Origin: Streptomyces celluloflavus
GTDB lineage: Bacteria > Actinomycetota > Actinomycetes > Streptomycetales > Streptomycetaceae
Length of the DNA stretch: 64,000 bases
Direction of reading: 5' to 3'
Assembly: GCA_000720995.1 (NCBI GenBank)
Contig: JOEL01000036.1
Coordinates: forward strand, 62,001-126,000
Shown here in pieces: positions 27,384 to 36,059 of this stretch; the first letter of the stretch is position 1; each line of letters begins with the position of its first letter. The translations under genes and the position numbers were made by a program. Under the pieces are notes generated by a model. It was not told the origin of the DNA. It searched no databases and saw only the letters and a program-made list of their open reading frames with translations.

Positions 27384-27836
27384 ATGACCCCGCTTCCGGT
27401 ACCCGACGCCGAACTGCTCCGACTCGACCACCAGGTCTGCTTCTCGCTGCACGCCGCCTCACGCGCCTTCGGCGGCGTCTACCGGGACGCCCTCAAAGAG
27501 CTGGGCCTGACCTACCCCCAGTACCTCGTCATGCTGGTGCTCTGGGAACACGGTCCACAGCCCGTCAAGGCCATCGGCGAGCAGCTCCGGCTGGACTCCG
27601 GCACCCTCTCCCCGCTCCTCAAGCGCCTGGAGGCCGCGGGCCGGGTACATCGCGAGCGCAGCGCCGAGGACGAGCGCTCCGTTACCGTTCACCTCACCAA
27701 GGCCGGGGCGGACCTGCGTGAACGAGCCCTCCCGGTCCCCCGCAAGATCATGGCCGCGACCGGCCTCTCGATCGAGGAAATCCGTACCCTGCGGGGCCTG
27801 TTGAGACGCGCCACCGATTCCCTGGACAACGTCTGA
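27384..27836 (+). CDS. ohrR: MarR-family peroxide sensor
   Basis: A 150-residue MarR/OhrR repressor. Sensor cysteine Cys19 lies in LDHQVCFSLHAASRA. The winged helix includes KAIGEQLRLDSGTLSPLLKR, with wing residues ERSAEDERSVTVHLT. Oxidation of the Cys by organic hydroperoxide releases DNA and derepresses ohr. Start ATG 27384 lies 24 bases after the last palindrome, so it should also repress itself. Confidence 0.95.
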   Translation: MTPLPVPDAELLRLDHQVCFSLHAASRAFGGVYRDALKELGLTYPQYLVMLVLWEHGPQPVKAIGEQLRLDSGTLSPLLKRLEAAGRVHRERSAEDERSVTVHLTKAGADLRERALPVPRKIMAATGLSIEEIRTLRGLLRRATDSLDNV

Positions 27837-29056
27837 CAGCGCCGCGGACCCGTACATCGTCACGGCTCGGCCCCGGCTCTCATCTCCGAAGGCCCGATCT
27901 CGGACCGCGGCGTCGGAGAGCAGCCCCGGGGGCTCCCGCTCAGGTCTCAGGTGTCAGGTCTTGGATCCCAGCCGCCGAACCGGCCTCTGCCCCACCTTCG
28001 TACATGGCCAGGCCGGCCGCACCGCCCACGGATGGCGAATCGCAGACACTGGCCCCTGTGATCACGACGTCGACGAACATGGTGGCCAGCGGGTCCGGAC
28101 AACCGCTGGTGGGGGGCGGCCGCTGGGAGGCGTACGGGCAGTCCGGGGTTCCGGATACGACATCCGCCCTCGAAGCGCGGCGGAATGGGCGTTGGCGAGT
28201 GCCAGCACACGTCCTCTGATAGTCGGACCCTGACGCGCAGCCCCGCTCCGCCGCCGGCACCTCGTTCGACGTCTTCTACGAAGTGGCCGCGCAGCGCCGG
28301 ACGTCAGGTGCCACGACAACGACAGGCGACGCCCGGACATTTCTCGTCGAGGCACCCGCCGTTGGACCAGCGAAGGACCACCACCGAAACCCCACCAGAC
28401 TGGAACCGAGCCGGCATCGAACCGGCATTGACCCGCCGTAGGGCGTGCGCAGAGCCGACGCGGAACCAGCGCAGAGCCGACGCCGCTCCGGATAACCCCG
28501 CTCTCACCCGGCACCGTCGATTGCGATTCGCCGTCCGACGCGACGGGAGCGGACAGAGACGCCTCCCCCGCCGCTCCGCGGAACGGAATCCGGCCCACCG
28601 GATCGGTGCCCCGAACGATCTGATGACGGGACGATCAAGAGCTGAAGGCGACAGCCCGGAGACCGTCAACGTCCGGACCGCACCTTCCGTCCGGCCGTAC
28701 CTCCCACCCGGTCCCACCCGGTCCCATCCGGTCCCATCCGGTCCCATCCGGTCCCATCCGGTCCCATCCGGTCCCGTCCCGACCGCACCTCTCGTCCCGC
28801 TCATACCTCCCTTCCGGGCCGTACCTTCGCGTCGGCCCGCGGCGTTAGGACAGGCAGATGCCCTCCGCGGTGTGTGCACAGGGGGCCGCGCGCCCCTCGC
28901 GCCTCATGGTTCGCTCGTCACCCCATTGAGCTACCAAGGTTGGGGAGTCTTCGGGACGAAGGCGTATAAAGGGTGGCCGAACAAGCCCGAGCCGCCTGCG
29001 AGCACCCGCCAGGACGCGGTTGGCAGCATCGCCTACGAAAAGCGGAGGAGTGCCAC
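27837..29056. other. 1.2-kb stretch without a secure gene
   Basis: Several open frames on both strands (for example 28304-28879 minus) are Arg/Pro-rich, without domains or ribosome binding sites. It contains the 10-bp tandem repeat at 28701. The last 100 bases should carry the promoter of the ACP operon. Confidence 0.45.
28701..28776. repeat. 10-bp tandem repeat (GTCCCATCCG)n
   Basis: Five exact GTCCCATCCG units at 28721-28770, flanked by two ACCCG variants upstream and one partial unit downstream. Non-coding as far as I can tell. Confidence 0.9.
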
Positions 29057-29290
29057 GTGATTGCGGCAGAAGTTGTCAGCGCCTTGCTGGTCCAACGATT
29101 CGGAGCAGACCCGGCCGATGTCACCACCGAGACTCCGCTGCGCAAACTGCGGATGGACTCCCTGGCCCTGGAAGAGCTTCGGCTGCTCATCGAGGACCGG
29201 CTGGACATCGACCTCGAAGAGGTGGCCCTGACATCCCGGGACACGGTGGGCCAGCTGGTGTCGGCCGTCGACGGCAAAGTCGCCGCGTGA
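29057..29290 (+). CDS. acyl carrier protein
   Basis: A 77-residue ACP. The phosphopantetheine serine is Ser35 in LRMDSLALEEL. Helix 2 LEELRLLIEDRLDIDLEEV is acidic, as expected for docking to ketosynthases. GTG 29057 has GGAGGAG 6 bases upstream. Its stop overlaps the GTG of the ketosynthase (GTGA), so the two are translationally coupled. It is not the housekeeping AcpP, because the neighbours are not fabD/fabH/fabF; a dedicated pathway is likely. Confidence 0.9.
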   Translation: MIAAEVVSALLVQRFGADPADVTTETPLRKLRMDSLALEELRLLIEDRLDIDLEEVALTSRDTVGQLVSAVDGKVAA

Positions 29291-30528
29291 CGGCCCGCCG
29301 GACACCGTTCTCCGCAGCGGTGACAGGACTGGGACTGGTGACCGCGGCGGGCGTGGGGGCGAAAGCCACCTGGCATTCCGTGACTCAGGATTCCGCGCCG
29401 AGCGGAGTGCGGCCACAGGCGGAACTCGCCGATCTGCCTTGCGACTTCATGTACACCATCGACGGTCTGGACACCACCGCGATCCTCGGCATCGCCGCCC
29501 AGCGGCTGATGGACCGCTTCGCGCAGCTCGCGGTGATCGCCGCGCGGGAAGCCGTCGCGGACGCCGGGCTGGACCAAAACACCTGGGACAGCAGCCGGGT
29601 CGCGGTCGTCATCGGCTCCGCACACGGCGGACTGCCCTTCTACGACCAGCAGCATGTCCTCATGTCGGGGCGCGGCGCACGCCGGGTCTCCCCCAAACTC
29701 GCTCCGCTGGCCGTGGTCAACAGCGCCGCCAGCAGTGTCTGTATGGACCTCGGCGCACACGGCCCCAGTCTGGGCGTGGCGACCGCATGTTCCTCCGGCA
29801 CCGTCGCGCTGGGCACCGCGCACCAGCTGCTGCGCGCCGGGGTCTGCGATATCGCCATCGCGGGCGGTGCGGAGTCGGTGTGCTCGCGGCTGCTGGTCGC
29901 CAGCGCCTGCCAGATGAAGGCGGTCTCCACCCGTCGGGAGGACCCGGCCGCGGCCTGCCGGCCGTTCGACGTGGCGCGGGACGGCTTCGTCATCGGCGAA
30001 GGCGCCGGAATCCTGGTACTGGAGCGGCCCGAGCACGCCAGGGCCCGCGGGGCGGCCGTCCGCGCCCAGGTCTCGGGGTACGGCGCGTCGAGCGATGCGT
30101 ACGCGGCCGTCGCACCGGACCCGGACGGCAAGGGGATCGAGCGGGCACTGCGTACCGCGCTGGCGGACGCGGACATCGCGGCCGGCGATGTCGGCCATGT
30201 CAACGCGCACGGCACCTCGACGGTCATCAACGACCTCATCGAGGCCACCGCGCTGGGACGGGTCCTCGGCGACCACCCCCTGGTCACGTCCACCAAGGCG
30301 ATGACCGGGCACACGCTGGGCGCCGCCGGCGGTATCGAGACGGCGCTGACCGTGCTCGCCCTGGAGGAGCAGTTGGTGCCGCCGACCGTCAATCTCGATG
30401 TGCCGGATCCAGAGATCCCGGTCGAGATCGTCCGCAGAGAGGCCCGCCCCGCGACGTTCGACTGCGCGGTCAAGACATCGCTCGGTTTCGGCGGGCACAA
30501 CGCCGCGCTCGTGCTGACCCGCGGCTAG
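29287..30528 (+). CDS. beta-ketoacyl-ACP synthase (KAS II/FabF type)
   Basis: A 413-residue thiolase-fold condensing enzyme. The catalytic set is complete: Cys168 in VATACSSGTVA, His308 in NAHGTST, Lys337 and His342 in TKAMTGHTLGAAGG. It is therefore a true condensing enzyme, not a chain-length factor, and no CLF partner lies nearby. Start GTG 29287 overlaps the ACP stop. The enzyme would extend an acyl chain on the adjacent ACP by decarboxylative condensation. Family placement is near FabF or the single-KAS systems of small actinobacterial pathways; product unknown. Confidence 0.93.
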   Translation: MTARRTPFSAAVTGLGLVTAAGVGAKATWHSVTQDSAPSGVRPQAELADLPCDFMYTIDGLDTTAILGIAAQRLMDRFAQLAVIAAREAVADAGLDQNTWDSSRVAVVIGSAHGGLPFYDQQHVLMSGRGARRVSPKLAPLAVVNSAASSVCMDLGAHGPSLGVATACSSGTVALGTAHQLLRAGVCDIAIAGGAESVCSRLLVASACQMKAVSTRREDPAAACRPFDVARDGFVIGEGAGILVLERPEHARARGAAVRAQVSGYGASSDAYAAVAPDPDGKGIERALRTALADADIAAGDVGHVNAHGTSTVINDLIEATALGRVLGDHPLVTSTKAMTGHTLGAAGGIETALTVLALEEQLVPPTVNLDVPDPEIPVEIVRREARPATFDCAVKTSLGFGGHNAALVLTRG

Positions 30529-30685
30529 CACACCGCACGGCGCGCGCCGTCCGCGGTCGGTACCGCCGTCCGCGATCGGTGCGCGCCGCGCCTCGTTTCG
30601 CACCCGCCGACCGTGGCGGCCGGAACCGCGTCGGCGCACGCCGGCGCCACCCGCTCCCGACGGTCTCCCCGAGAAGGAACCCACC

Positions 30686-31585
30686 ATGTCCGAGGAAACG
30701 ATCCGCTCCTTGTCCGTGAGCGGCGTGCGCTACTCCTACCGGCGCTTGCGGCAGCCGGACCGGCGCACCGAACCGGTCATGACGCTGGGCGGCGCGCTGC
30801 AGGGGATGTTCGGCTGGCCGCAGATGGACGACCGGGTGGGACCGGTGGCGGACGTCGTCACCGCCGACCTGCCCGGCATGGGGAGCGCCGATCCGCTGCC
30901 ACCGGGGCCGAGCGCCGACCTCCTGTGCGCGGCGATCGAGCGCATCATCGTCGACCTGGACGTCCCGCGGATCAATCTCTTCGGTTTCTCCTACGGCGCG
31001 GGCCTCGCCTACGGCTGCGCCCAGCGCTTCCCCGGGCGCATCGCGCGGCTGGCCCTCGGCGGTGTGCCGGCACACATCAGCGCCGCGCAGCTGGACCAGT
31101 GGCAACGGGCCGCCGAGCATCTCGCGCACGGCGACACCGACACGTTCGCCACGATGGTCACCGAAGGGCTGATGTGCCTCGACGAGCACCGGTACGTCGC
31201 GCATCGCAGGCTGGCCTACCGCTACGTCCGGCGGTCGATGCTGCACGCGGCCCGCCACTCACCGCACGCCGTCGACTCGCTGCGTCGCGCACTGACGGAC
31301 CGGCCGGACTTCTCCGGCGGTCTGACCGGAGTACCGACACTCGTCTTCAGTGGTGAGCACGACACGGTGACCTCCCCCGCACGCCAGCGCGACTTCGCGG
31401 CCACCATCGCGGGCAGCCGCTTCCTCACCGTCCCCGACGCGGACCACTGGGTGGTGCTCGAACGCCCGCAGGACGTAGCCGACTTAACCGCCCGCTTCTT
31501 CACCGACGGGCCGCTCAGCTCGGCCCCCTGCCTCGCACCGGCCGTACGCGGGGAACTGTCGGCTGGCGACCCGGCCTGTGTGTGA
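30686..31585 (+). CDS. alpha/beta hydrolase linked to ACP/KAS
   Basis: A 299-residue alpha/beta hydrolase. The elbow is GFSYGAG (Ser102), the acid is in VFSGEHDTVTS and the His in DADHWVVLE. ATG 30686 follows GAAGGA. It is 157 bases after the ketosynthase stop in the same direction and probably in the same unit. Its place suggests a thioesterase or cyclase that releases the acyl product from the ACP, but a resistance or unrelated role cannot be excluded. The C-terminal 25 residues are extra and unstructured. Confidence 0.87.
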   Translation: MSEETIRSLSVSGVRYSYRRLRQPDRRTEPVMTLGGALQGMFGWPQMDDRVGPVADVVTADLPGMGSADPLPPGPSADLLCAAIERIIVDLDVPRINLFGFSYGAGLAYGCAQRFPGRIARLALGGVPAHISAAQLDQWQRAAEHLAHGDTDTFATMVTEGLMCLDEHRYVAHRRLAYRYVRRSMLHAARHSPHAVDSLRRALTDRPDFSGGLTGVPTLVFSGEHDTVTSPARQRDFAATIAGSRFLTVPDADHWVVLERPQDVADLTARFFTDGPLSSAPCLAPAVRGELSAGDPACV

Positions 31586-31616
31586 GCGCATAGCGGGGTG
31601 GTGGAGAGGGTGCCCC

Positions 31617-31912
31617 GTGCCCCTACTGTTCGACGTACTCGCGGGACCGAGTCGGCGCAATATCCTCGGTCTGCTGCTGGAGCGCCCGATCTGGCCGGCG
31701 AGCTCACGCGGCGGATCGGACTGAGCCGCCTCCGAGCAGTTGCGGGTGGCGCGCGAGGCCGGGCCCGCCCAGGTCCGGGGGGATGCGCAGGCCCGCTGAT
31801 ACGAGCCGCTGCCCGAGCCGCCAGTCGGACTCGGTGCCTGGCTCGCGCTCTACCGGCGTCCGTGGCCCCGGAGCCTCGGTGACCTCAAACCGCATCTCGA
31901 CGTCTTCATCAG
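31617..31912 (+). pseudogene. decayed ArsR-family regulator
   Basis: GTG 31617 begins a clear ArsR N-terminus (PLLFDVLAGPSRRNILGLLL). The frame then breaks: the recognition part continues as DLAGELTRRIGLS in a second frame, and SEQLRVAREAGPAQVRGDAQ in a third, followed by an in-frame TGA and YEPLPEPPVGLGAWLALYRR. At least two frameshifts and one stop kill the gene. It overlaps at its 3' end with the serine recombinase remnant on the other strand. Confidence 0.75.
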
Positions 31913-32179
31913 CTCGGCCGCGTTGCCCGCGAGGCGCTTGAGCTCGTGGACGGTGAGGATGACCGGCGTATCGGGCGCGGCCTCTTTGAACTGGCGGGCC
32001 TGCGCGAGTGCCTTCGCCAGCTCGGGCCGGACCTTGACCCGGGTGCTGATCTGCTCCTTGAAAACCTCGTGGCACTCCGCCCGGTGGAGGGGTTCGAGCT
32101 GGCTCGCCAGCTCCTGCCGGGCGGTCGGCGTACGGGCGTACCCGATCCGGATCGGCCGCTCCGCGCGGGGCGCGGGCAC
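31850..32179 (-). pseudogene. serine recombinase/resolvase remnant
   Basis: The N-terminal catalytic domain of a resolvase/invertase is visible: RPIRIGYARTPTARQELASQ, HRAECHEVFKEQISTRVK, RPELAKALAQARQFK and VILTVHELKRLAGNAAELM. The nucleophile Ser of the usual RTS/RVS motif is Pro18 here. The protein ends shortly after the LTVHELKRLAR region, so the DNA-binding part is missing. It cannot be active. Upstream frames keep Pro/Arg-rich coding character to about 32400, possibly its original N-terminus, now frameshifted. Confidence 0.75.
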
Positions 32180-32467
32180 GACGGCGAGCGCGGGGCCCTG
32201 CTTCCACGCGCGGCCGGGGTGCCGGTCGACGGGAACGGGGATCTCCAGTTCCTCGCGGAGCGCGGGGGCGGGGATGGGGACGAAGCGACGGTCTTCCGCC
32301 GCCGGTGCGGCAGGCGCTGCCGGCGAGTCGCCCTGATCGTCCGCAGCTGCTGCCGGTGGGCGACCGGGGCCACTTCGACAGGCAGGCGCATACGGTGCTC
32401 GCCTTGTCCGGCCTTGTGTGGCGGCTCGCTGCCCGCGCCGCCGCGCCCCTGCCCGTTGACCGAGCGG

Positions 32468-33196
32468 CTATGCGGACAGTCGCCGGAGCCATTCCGTCAG
32501 GAGTTGCTGTTCGGCGTGGCTGAGGGCGTTCTGGCCGGGCAGTGCTGCGCGCAGGGCACGGGCAGCGCCGGCCGGCCCCGGTTCCTGCACGGCCGGTTCC
32601 TGGGTGGTGATGGTGGTGATCATCGATTCGCGCAATGCGGCGAGGAGTGCGGGGTCTCGCTCGGGCTCGGGCACGGACAGCCAGGTCAGGACGGCGCCGC
32701 CGGCGGTGGCGTGGACGATCTGGGCCGCGAGGCCCTCTTCCACACGCAAGAGGCCCGCGGCGGCGATGCGGCGGATTCGCTCCATGAGGAGTTCGAGGCC
32801 GATCCGGAAGATGGCGGTGGACCGGGTGGGTTCGCCGTACATCAGCGTGTACAGCGCGGGGTTGTCCAGCCCGAACCCGACCACGATGTCCCAGCCGTCG
32901 CGCAGTTCCTTGACCGGGTCCTGCGGGGCGGGATCAATCTGCTGCTTGGCGGCCAGGAACCGGGTGAAGCCGTACTCGGCCACCGCGTCCAGCAGCCCCT
33001 CCTTGTCACCGAACAGCCGGTACAGGGCCGGCGGCTGCAGGCCGGCGGCGTCGGCGACCGCCCGGGTGGTGACCGCATCGCGACCCCCACGCTCCAGCAG
33101 GTCTATCGCGGCGTCGATGACCCGGCGGCGCGTCTGCTCTCGCGCGGAGGTGCCGGGCTCCGCGGTACGTCGCGCAAGGGTCGGTTCAACAGGCAT
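32468..33196 (-). CDS. TetR-family regulator, divergent from amidohydrolase
   Basis: A 242-residue TetR protein. The helix-turn-helix is DAVTTRAVADAAGLQPPALY followed by RLFGDKEGLLDAV. The C-terminal domain is longer than usual, with a Gly/Pro/Ala linker near 205-215 and a final helix (LSHAEQQLLTEWLRRLSA). ATG 33196 has no strong ribosome binding site. It shares a 125-bp gap with the amidohydrolase, and nested inverted repeats there are its likely target. Confidence 0.9.
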   Translation of the reverse strand: MPVEPTLARRTAEPGTSAREQTRRRVIDAAIDLLERGGRDAVTTRAVADAAGLQPPALYRLFGDKEGLLDAVAEYGFTRFLAAKQQIDPAPQDPVKELRDGWDIVVGFGLDNPALYTLMYGEPTRSTAIFRIGLELLMERIRRIAAAGLLRVEEGLAAQIVHATAGGAVLTWLSVPEPERDPALLAALRESMITTITTQEPAVQEPGPAGAARALRAALPGQNALSHAEQQLLTEWLRRLSA

Positions 33197-33254
33197 GGAT
33201 CAACGATAACGTCATCTGGACAGAGGCGCTATCGCCGTTACCTCTTTCATGTTT

Positions 33255-33279
33255 ACACCGATAGTATCGACGATGGTGT
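33255..33279. promoter_or_regulatory. nested inverted repeats, probable TetR operator
   Basis: CGATAGTATCG (33259-33269) is a perfect 5-bp dyad with a single centre base. It lies inside the wider ACACC (33255-33259) / GGTGT (33275-33279) dyad, with a different centre. Located 43 bp before the amidohydrolase ATG. Confidence 0.5.
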
Positions 33280-33321
33280 TGAAACAGTTCCACTGGAAAC
33301 ATCAGTGCGAGGAGAACCATC

Positions 33322-34359
33322 ATGTCCGACCGTTTGCGGATCATCGGGGTGGAAGAGACCGTCGTGGTACCGGCCGTCTACGAGGCGTACCAGCGGGCCG
33401 GATCTCCGCGGGTTTTCTCGCGTGGCTTCGGGGACAGCCCGATCGCAAAGAATCTGCACGGGGTTGGTGAGCAGCGGCTGGCGCACATGGACGACCAGGG
33501 CATCGATATCGCCGTGCTGTCCCTGTCGTCTCCGGGCGTGCAGGACCTGCCGGAGGCCGACGCCGTCGCGGTGGCCCGCGAGGCCAACGACCAGCTTGCC
33601 GGGATCGTCGCCTCCCGGCCCGACCGCTTCCAAGCGTTCGCCGCGATTCCCACCCAGTCACCGGCCGCGGCCGCGGCCGAGCTGGAGCGCGCCGTGTGCG
33701 AGCTCGGCTTTCCCGGAGCCATGCTGTACGGCCGCACCGGGGACAAGCTGGCCGACCACCCGGACAACGACGAGCTGTACGCGACCGCCGAGCGGCTGGC
33801 CGTGCCGTTGCACTTCCACCCGCAGACACCGGTCCAGCCCGTCATCGACGCCTACTACTCCGACCTCCCGGACCCCATGGGCCCCGTGCTGGCCGGGGCC
33901 GGACTCGGCTGGTACTACGACCTCGGCGTCCAGTACCTGCGCATGATCTTCTCGGGTGTCTTCGACCGGTTCCCCGACCTGCAGGTGATCGCCGGGCACT
34001 GGGGCGAGGTCGTGATGTTCTACCTCGACCACACCGGCTTCTTCGGCGAGGCAGGCCGTTTGCGGCAGCCCCTCGCCGACTACTTCAAGCAGAACTTCTG
34101 GGTCGCCGGCAGCGGTACCAACAGCCCCCGCTATCTGCGCTGGACCGCCGAGGTGATGGGCACCGACCGGATGCTGTACTCCACCGACTACCCCTTCACC
34201 TACGGCTTCCGCCCCGGCGGCTTCCCCTACGTAGACACCAGCAACGGTGAAGCCCGCTCCTTCCTGGAGAACTCGCCCTTCACCGACGAGCAGAAGGCCG
34301 ACATCGGCCACCGCAACTGGGAACGCCTCACCGCCCGCGCCAAGCGCCCGTCGGCCTGA
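33322..34359 (+). CDS. amidohydrolase-2 family decarboxylase/hydrolase
   Basis: A 345-residue metal-dependent TIM-barrel protein of the ACMSD/gamma-resorcylate decarboxylase group. The beta-1 metal site is changed to IGVEETVVVP (Glu in place of the HxH motif, as in resorcylate decarboxylase-type members). Other ligands are PLHFHPQTP, VIAGHWGE and LYSTDYPFTYG. Expected chemistry is non-oxidative decarboxylation, or hydrolysis, of an aromatic acid. ATG 33322 follows CGAGGAG. Regulation is probably by the divergent TetR; a possible model is induction by the aromatic substrate. Confidence 0.9.
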   Translation: MSDRLRIIGVEETVVVPAVYEAYQRAGSPRVFSRGFGDSPIAKNLHGVGEQRLAHMDDQGIDIAVLSLSSPGVQDLPEADAVAVAREANDQLAGIVASRPDRFQAFAAIPTQSPAAAAAELERAVCELGFPGAMLYGRTGDKLADHPDNDELYATAERLAVPLHFHPQTPVQPVIDAYYSDLPDPMGPVLAGAGLGWYYDLGVQYLRMIFSGVFDRFPDLQVIAGHWGEVVMFYLDHTGFFGEAGRLRQPLADYFKQNFWVAGSGTNSPRYLRWTAEVMGTDRMLYSTDYPFTYGFRPGGFPYVDTSNGEARSFLENSPFTDEQKADIGHRNWERLTARAKRPSA

Positions 34360-34372
34360 AGCACCGCCCACA

Positions 34373-34412
34373 GGGGCCGGCCGGAATGCCACCACGCGCT
34401 CCGGCCGGCCCC
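34373..34412 (+). terminator. hairpin terminator after amidohydrolase
   Basis: GGGGCCGGCCGGA (34373-34385) pairs perfectly with TCCGGCCGGCCCC (34400-34412) across a 14-base loop, 14 bases after the stop. Confidence 0.8.
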
Positions 34413-34498
34413 GCCGTCAATCCCCGGCACCGGCCACAGCGAAGGCGCCACAGCGCCTCTCCTCACTCCCCGGCCCGCCACCTCGCCCCGGACGACGA

Positions 34499-34663
34499 TC
34501 AAGCTCCCGGCAAGAGGCGCCGAGAGGGCGTCTGCTCCAGGTCGTCCTCGGGCACCGGCGAGACCACCGGCGCGGCCTCGGTCATCACCGCCTCCGGGGG
34601 CGCGTCCTCCTCGAATTTCCCGTACGAAGCCGTCCCCTCGCCGGTCGAGAACTCCACCGGCAT
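34499..34663 (-). CDS. possible small acidic protein or remnant
   Basis: A 54-codon frame from ATG 34663 with over 90 percent G/C at third positions (MPVEFSTGEGTASYGKFEED at the start). Coding-like composition continues upstream of the ATG, so it may be the C-terminus of a decayed gene. No ribosome binding site and no family recognised. The rest of 34413-34899 shows nothing. Confidence 0.35.
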   Translation of the reverse strand: MPVEFSTGEGTASYGKFEEDAPPEAVMTEAAPVVSPVPEDDLEQTPSRRLLPGA

Positions 34664-34899
34664 AGATCTGACGCCAACGACGACCGCAGCCGGCCAGCGA
34701 TCTTCCGCCGAACTCCACCGTCGGGCCGACCGCCTTTGCTGGAAGCCCCTGATCACCGGCTCAGCGCTAACCGCTGTACTGATGTGCCCCAAGGCCGTAT
34801 GTGACGCGCCGCAAATACCTCTCCCCCGTGCAATTCCCTACTTGGGGCAGATACGCAGTCGGGGAGATCCTTTCGCCGATCGGGGAGTTTTCTCGTCAC

Positions 34900-35150
34900 C
34901 GCAGGCGGCAGCGCGGTGCGTGAGCCAGGTAACTTCCGCATGTTGTGACAGGGGGTGGCGGAGCCCTGCCGGGTGACGCCAAGCACAGGGCGTACATCAC
35001 GTACGAGCTTTCGTAGTCGATACCATTCCGGGCCCGCTCAGGGAATACGGGCCATAATCCCGGCTATCGACACCCATCTCACGAAGATGGGTAGTACGTC
35101 ACATCTTTGCCACCGTCTCGGACAAGCGCTAACCATGTTTCCGGTAGCAC
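34900..35150 (+). promoter_or_regulatory. ydaO-like (c-di-AMP) riboswitch candidate, copy 1
   Basis: The leader of the first SLT gene has blocks in the order known for ydaO RNAs: GCCGGGTGACGCC (34968-34980), a hairpin ACCCATCT/AGATGGGT (35072-35092) followed directly by GTAG, then CTTTGCCACCG and AAGCGCTAACC (35124-35134) and GGTAGC. Canonical actinobacterial examples have GGGTGAATC, hairpin-GTAG, CTTCCGCCCGA, CAGCTAACC and GTAGGCG. ydaO riboswitches are known before wall-hydrolase genes in Streptomyces and turn them off when c-di-AMP is high. Borders are approximate; the 5' half was matched only loosely. Confidence 0.6.
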
Positions 35151-35267
35151 CGAGAACGAGCCAGCGACTTCCGCCAGAGCAGGCGAACGCGGCCATGACC
35201 CTCGGTCCCACACGTGCCACCGAAGGCCGCCTCCCGCCCCACAAGCACCTGGAAGAGGTCACCCCGC

Positions 35268-36059
35268 ATGCCCAGTTTCTCTCTGCCCCGCCCCGCCCGC
35301 ATCACCCGCACGCACAAGATCTCCGCGGCGCTGGTGGCCACCGCGAGCTGCGCGGCCGCCCTCGCCTTCACCGCGGCGCCCAGCGACGCCGCCACCGTGG
35401 CGTCGAGCGCGCCCTCCGTGGTCAAGCCGGTCAGCGCCAATGGGCTGCCGATCGCGCCGAAGGCCGTCGCCGGCGCGGCTGACGGGGCGGACAGTTCGTC
35501 CGTCGCCGACGGCATCAAGGTGACCGCCGTCGCCAAGCAGGACGTCGCCGCGCAGCAGGCCGCCAAGAGCGCCGGCGCGGGCGAGTCCGTCGCCGCCGCG
35601 CCCAAGGCAGCGCCGAAGGCCACCGCTCCTACGCGCTACGCGGACAACCTCGACGGCTGGATCCGTACCTCCCTCGACATCATGCAGTCCAAGGGCATAC
35701 CCGGCAGCTACGAGGGCCTGCACCGCAACATCATGCGCGAGTCCAGCGGCAACCCCAACGCCGTGAACAACTGGGACATCAACGCCATCAACGGAATCCC
35801 CTCCAAGGGACTCCTCCAGGTGATCCAGCCCACCTTCGACACCTACCACGTCGAAGGCACCGCCAAGAACCTCACCGACCCCATCGCCAACATCACCGCC
35901 GCCGCCAACCCATCGCCGTTTCTGTCGTTCCCCCTCTACGCCTTCGTGGCGTTTCGGCCGGGTGTCAGAATCCGCGGTCGTGATGCGGTGAACCGCCGCC
36001 GAAGAGGGCGCCGAGCAGGTCGCCCGCGAAATGGAGACCGGCCCTTTCCCTGGGGGTGA
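35268..36059 (+). CDS. secreted SLT-domain transglycosylase, copy 1 (abnormal C-terminus)
   Basis: A 263-residue exported wall hydrolase. ATG 35268 follows GGAAGAGG, and a signal peptide runs to about residue 39 (APSDAA). A linker with VSANGLPIAPKA leads to a compact lytic-transglycosylase domain: YADNLDGWIRTSLDIMQSKG, the catalytic Glu in NIMRESSGNPNAVNNWD, GIPSKGLLQVIQPTFDTY and NLTDPIANITAAAN. Compared with its paralogue at 37012, which stops one residue later, this copy has lost the stop and reads on for about 46 unrelated residues, antisense to the gene at 35965. The catalytic part is intact. A long leader with ydaO-like blocks precedes it. Confidence 0.85.
   Translation: MPSFSLPRPARITRTHKISAALVATASCAAALAFTAAPSDAATVASSAPSVVKPVSANGLPIAPKAVAGAADGADSSSVADGIKVTAVAKQDVAAQQAAKSAGAGESVAAAPKAAPKATAPTRYADNLDGWIRTSLDIMQSKGIPGSYEGLHRNIMRESSGNPNAVNNWDINAINGIPSKGLLQVIQPTFDTYHVEGTAKNLTDPIANITAAANPSPFLSFPLYAFVAFRPGVRIRGRDAVNRRRRGRRAGRPRNGDRPFPWG

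Noticed and set aside
28385-28445. tRNA-like T-arm (GCCGG TTCGATG CCGGC) on the minus strand
   Set aside because: No matching acceptor 5' strand, D-arm or anticodon arm at the right distance; probably chance.
28304-28879. 191-codon minus-strand frame
   Set aside because: Mostly translation of the 10-bp repeat and Arg/Gly-rich sequence; no ribosome binding site or domain.
28905-28945. tRNA D-arm-like GTAGCTCAATGGGG...GAGC on the minus strand
   Set aside because: The following bases cannot form an anticodon stem and no T-arm follows.
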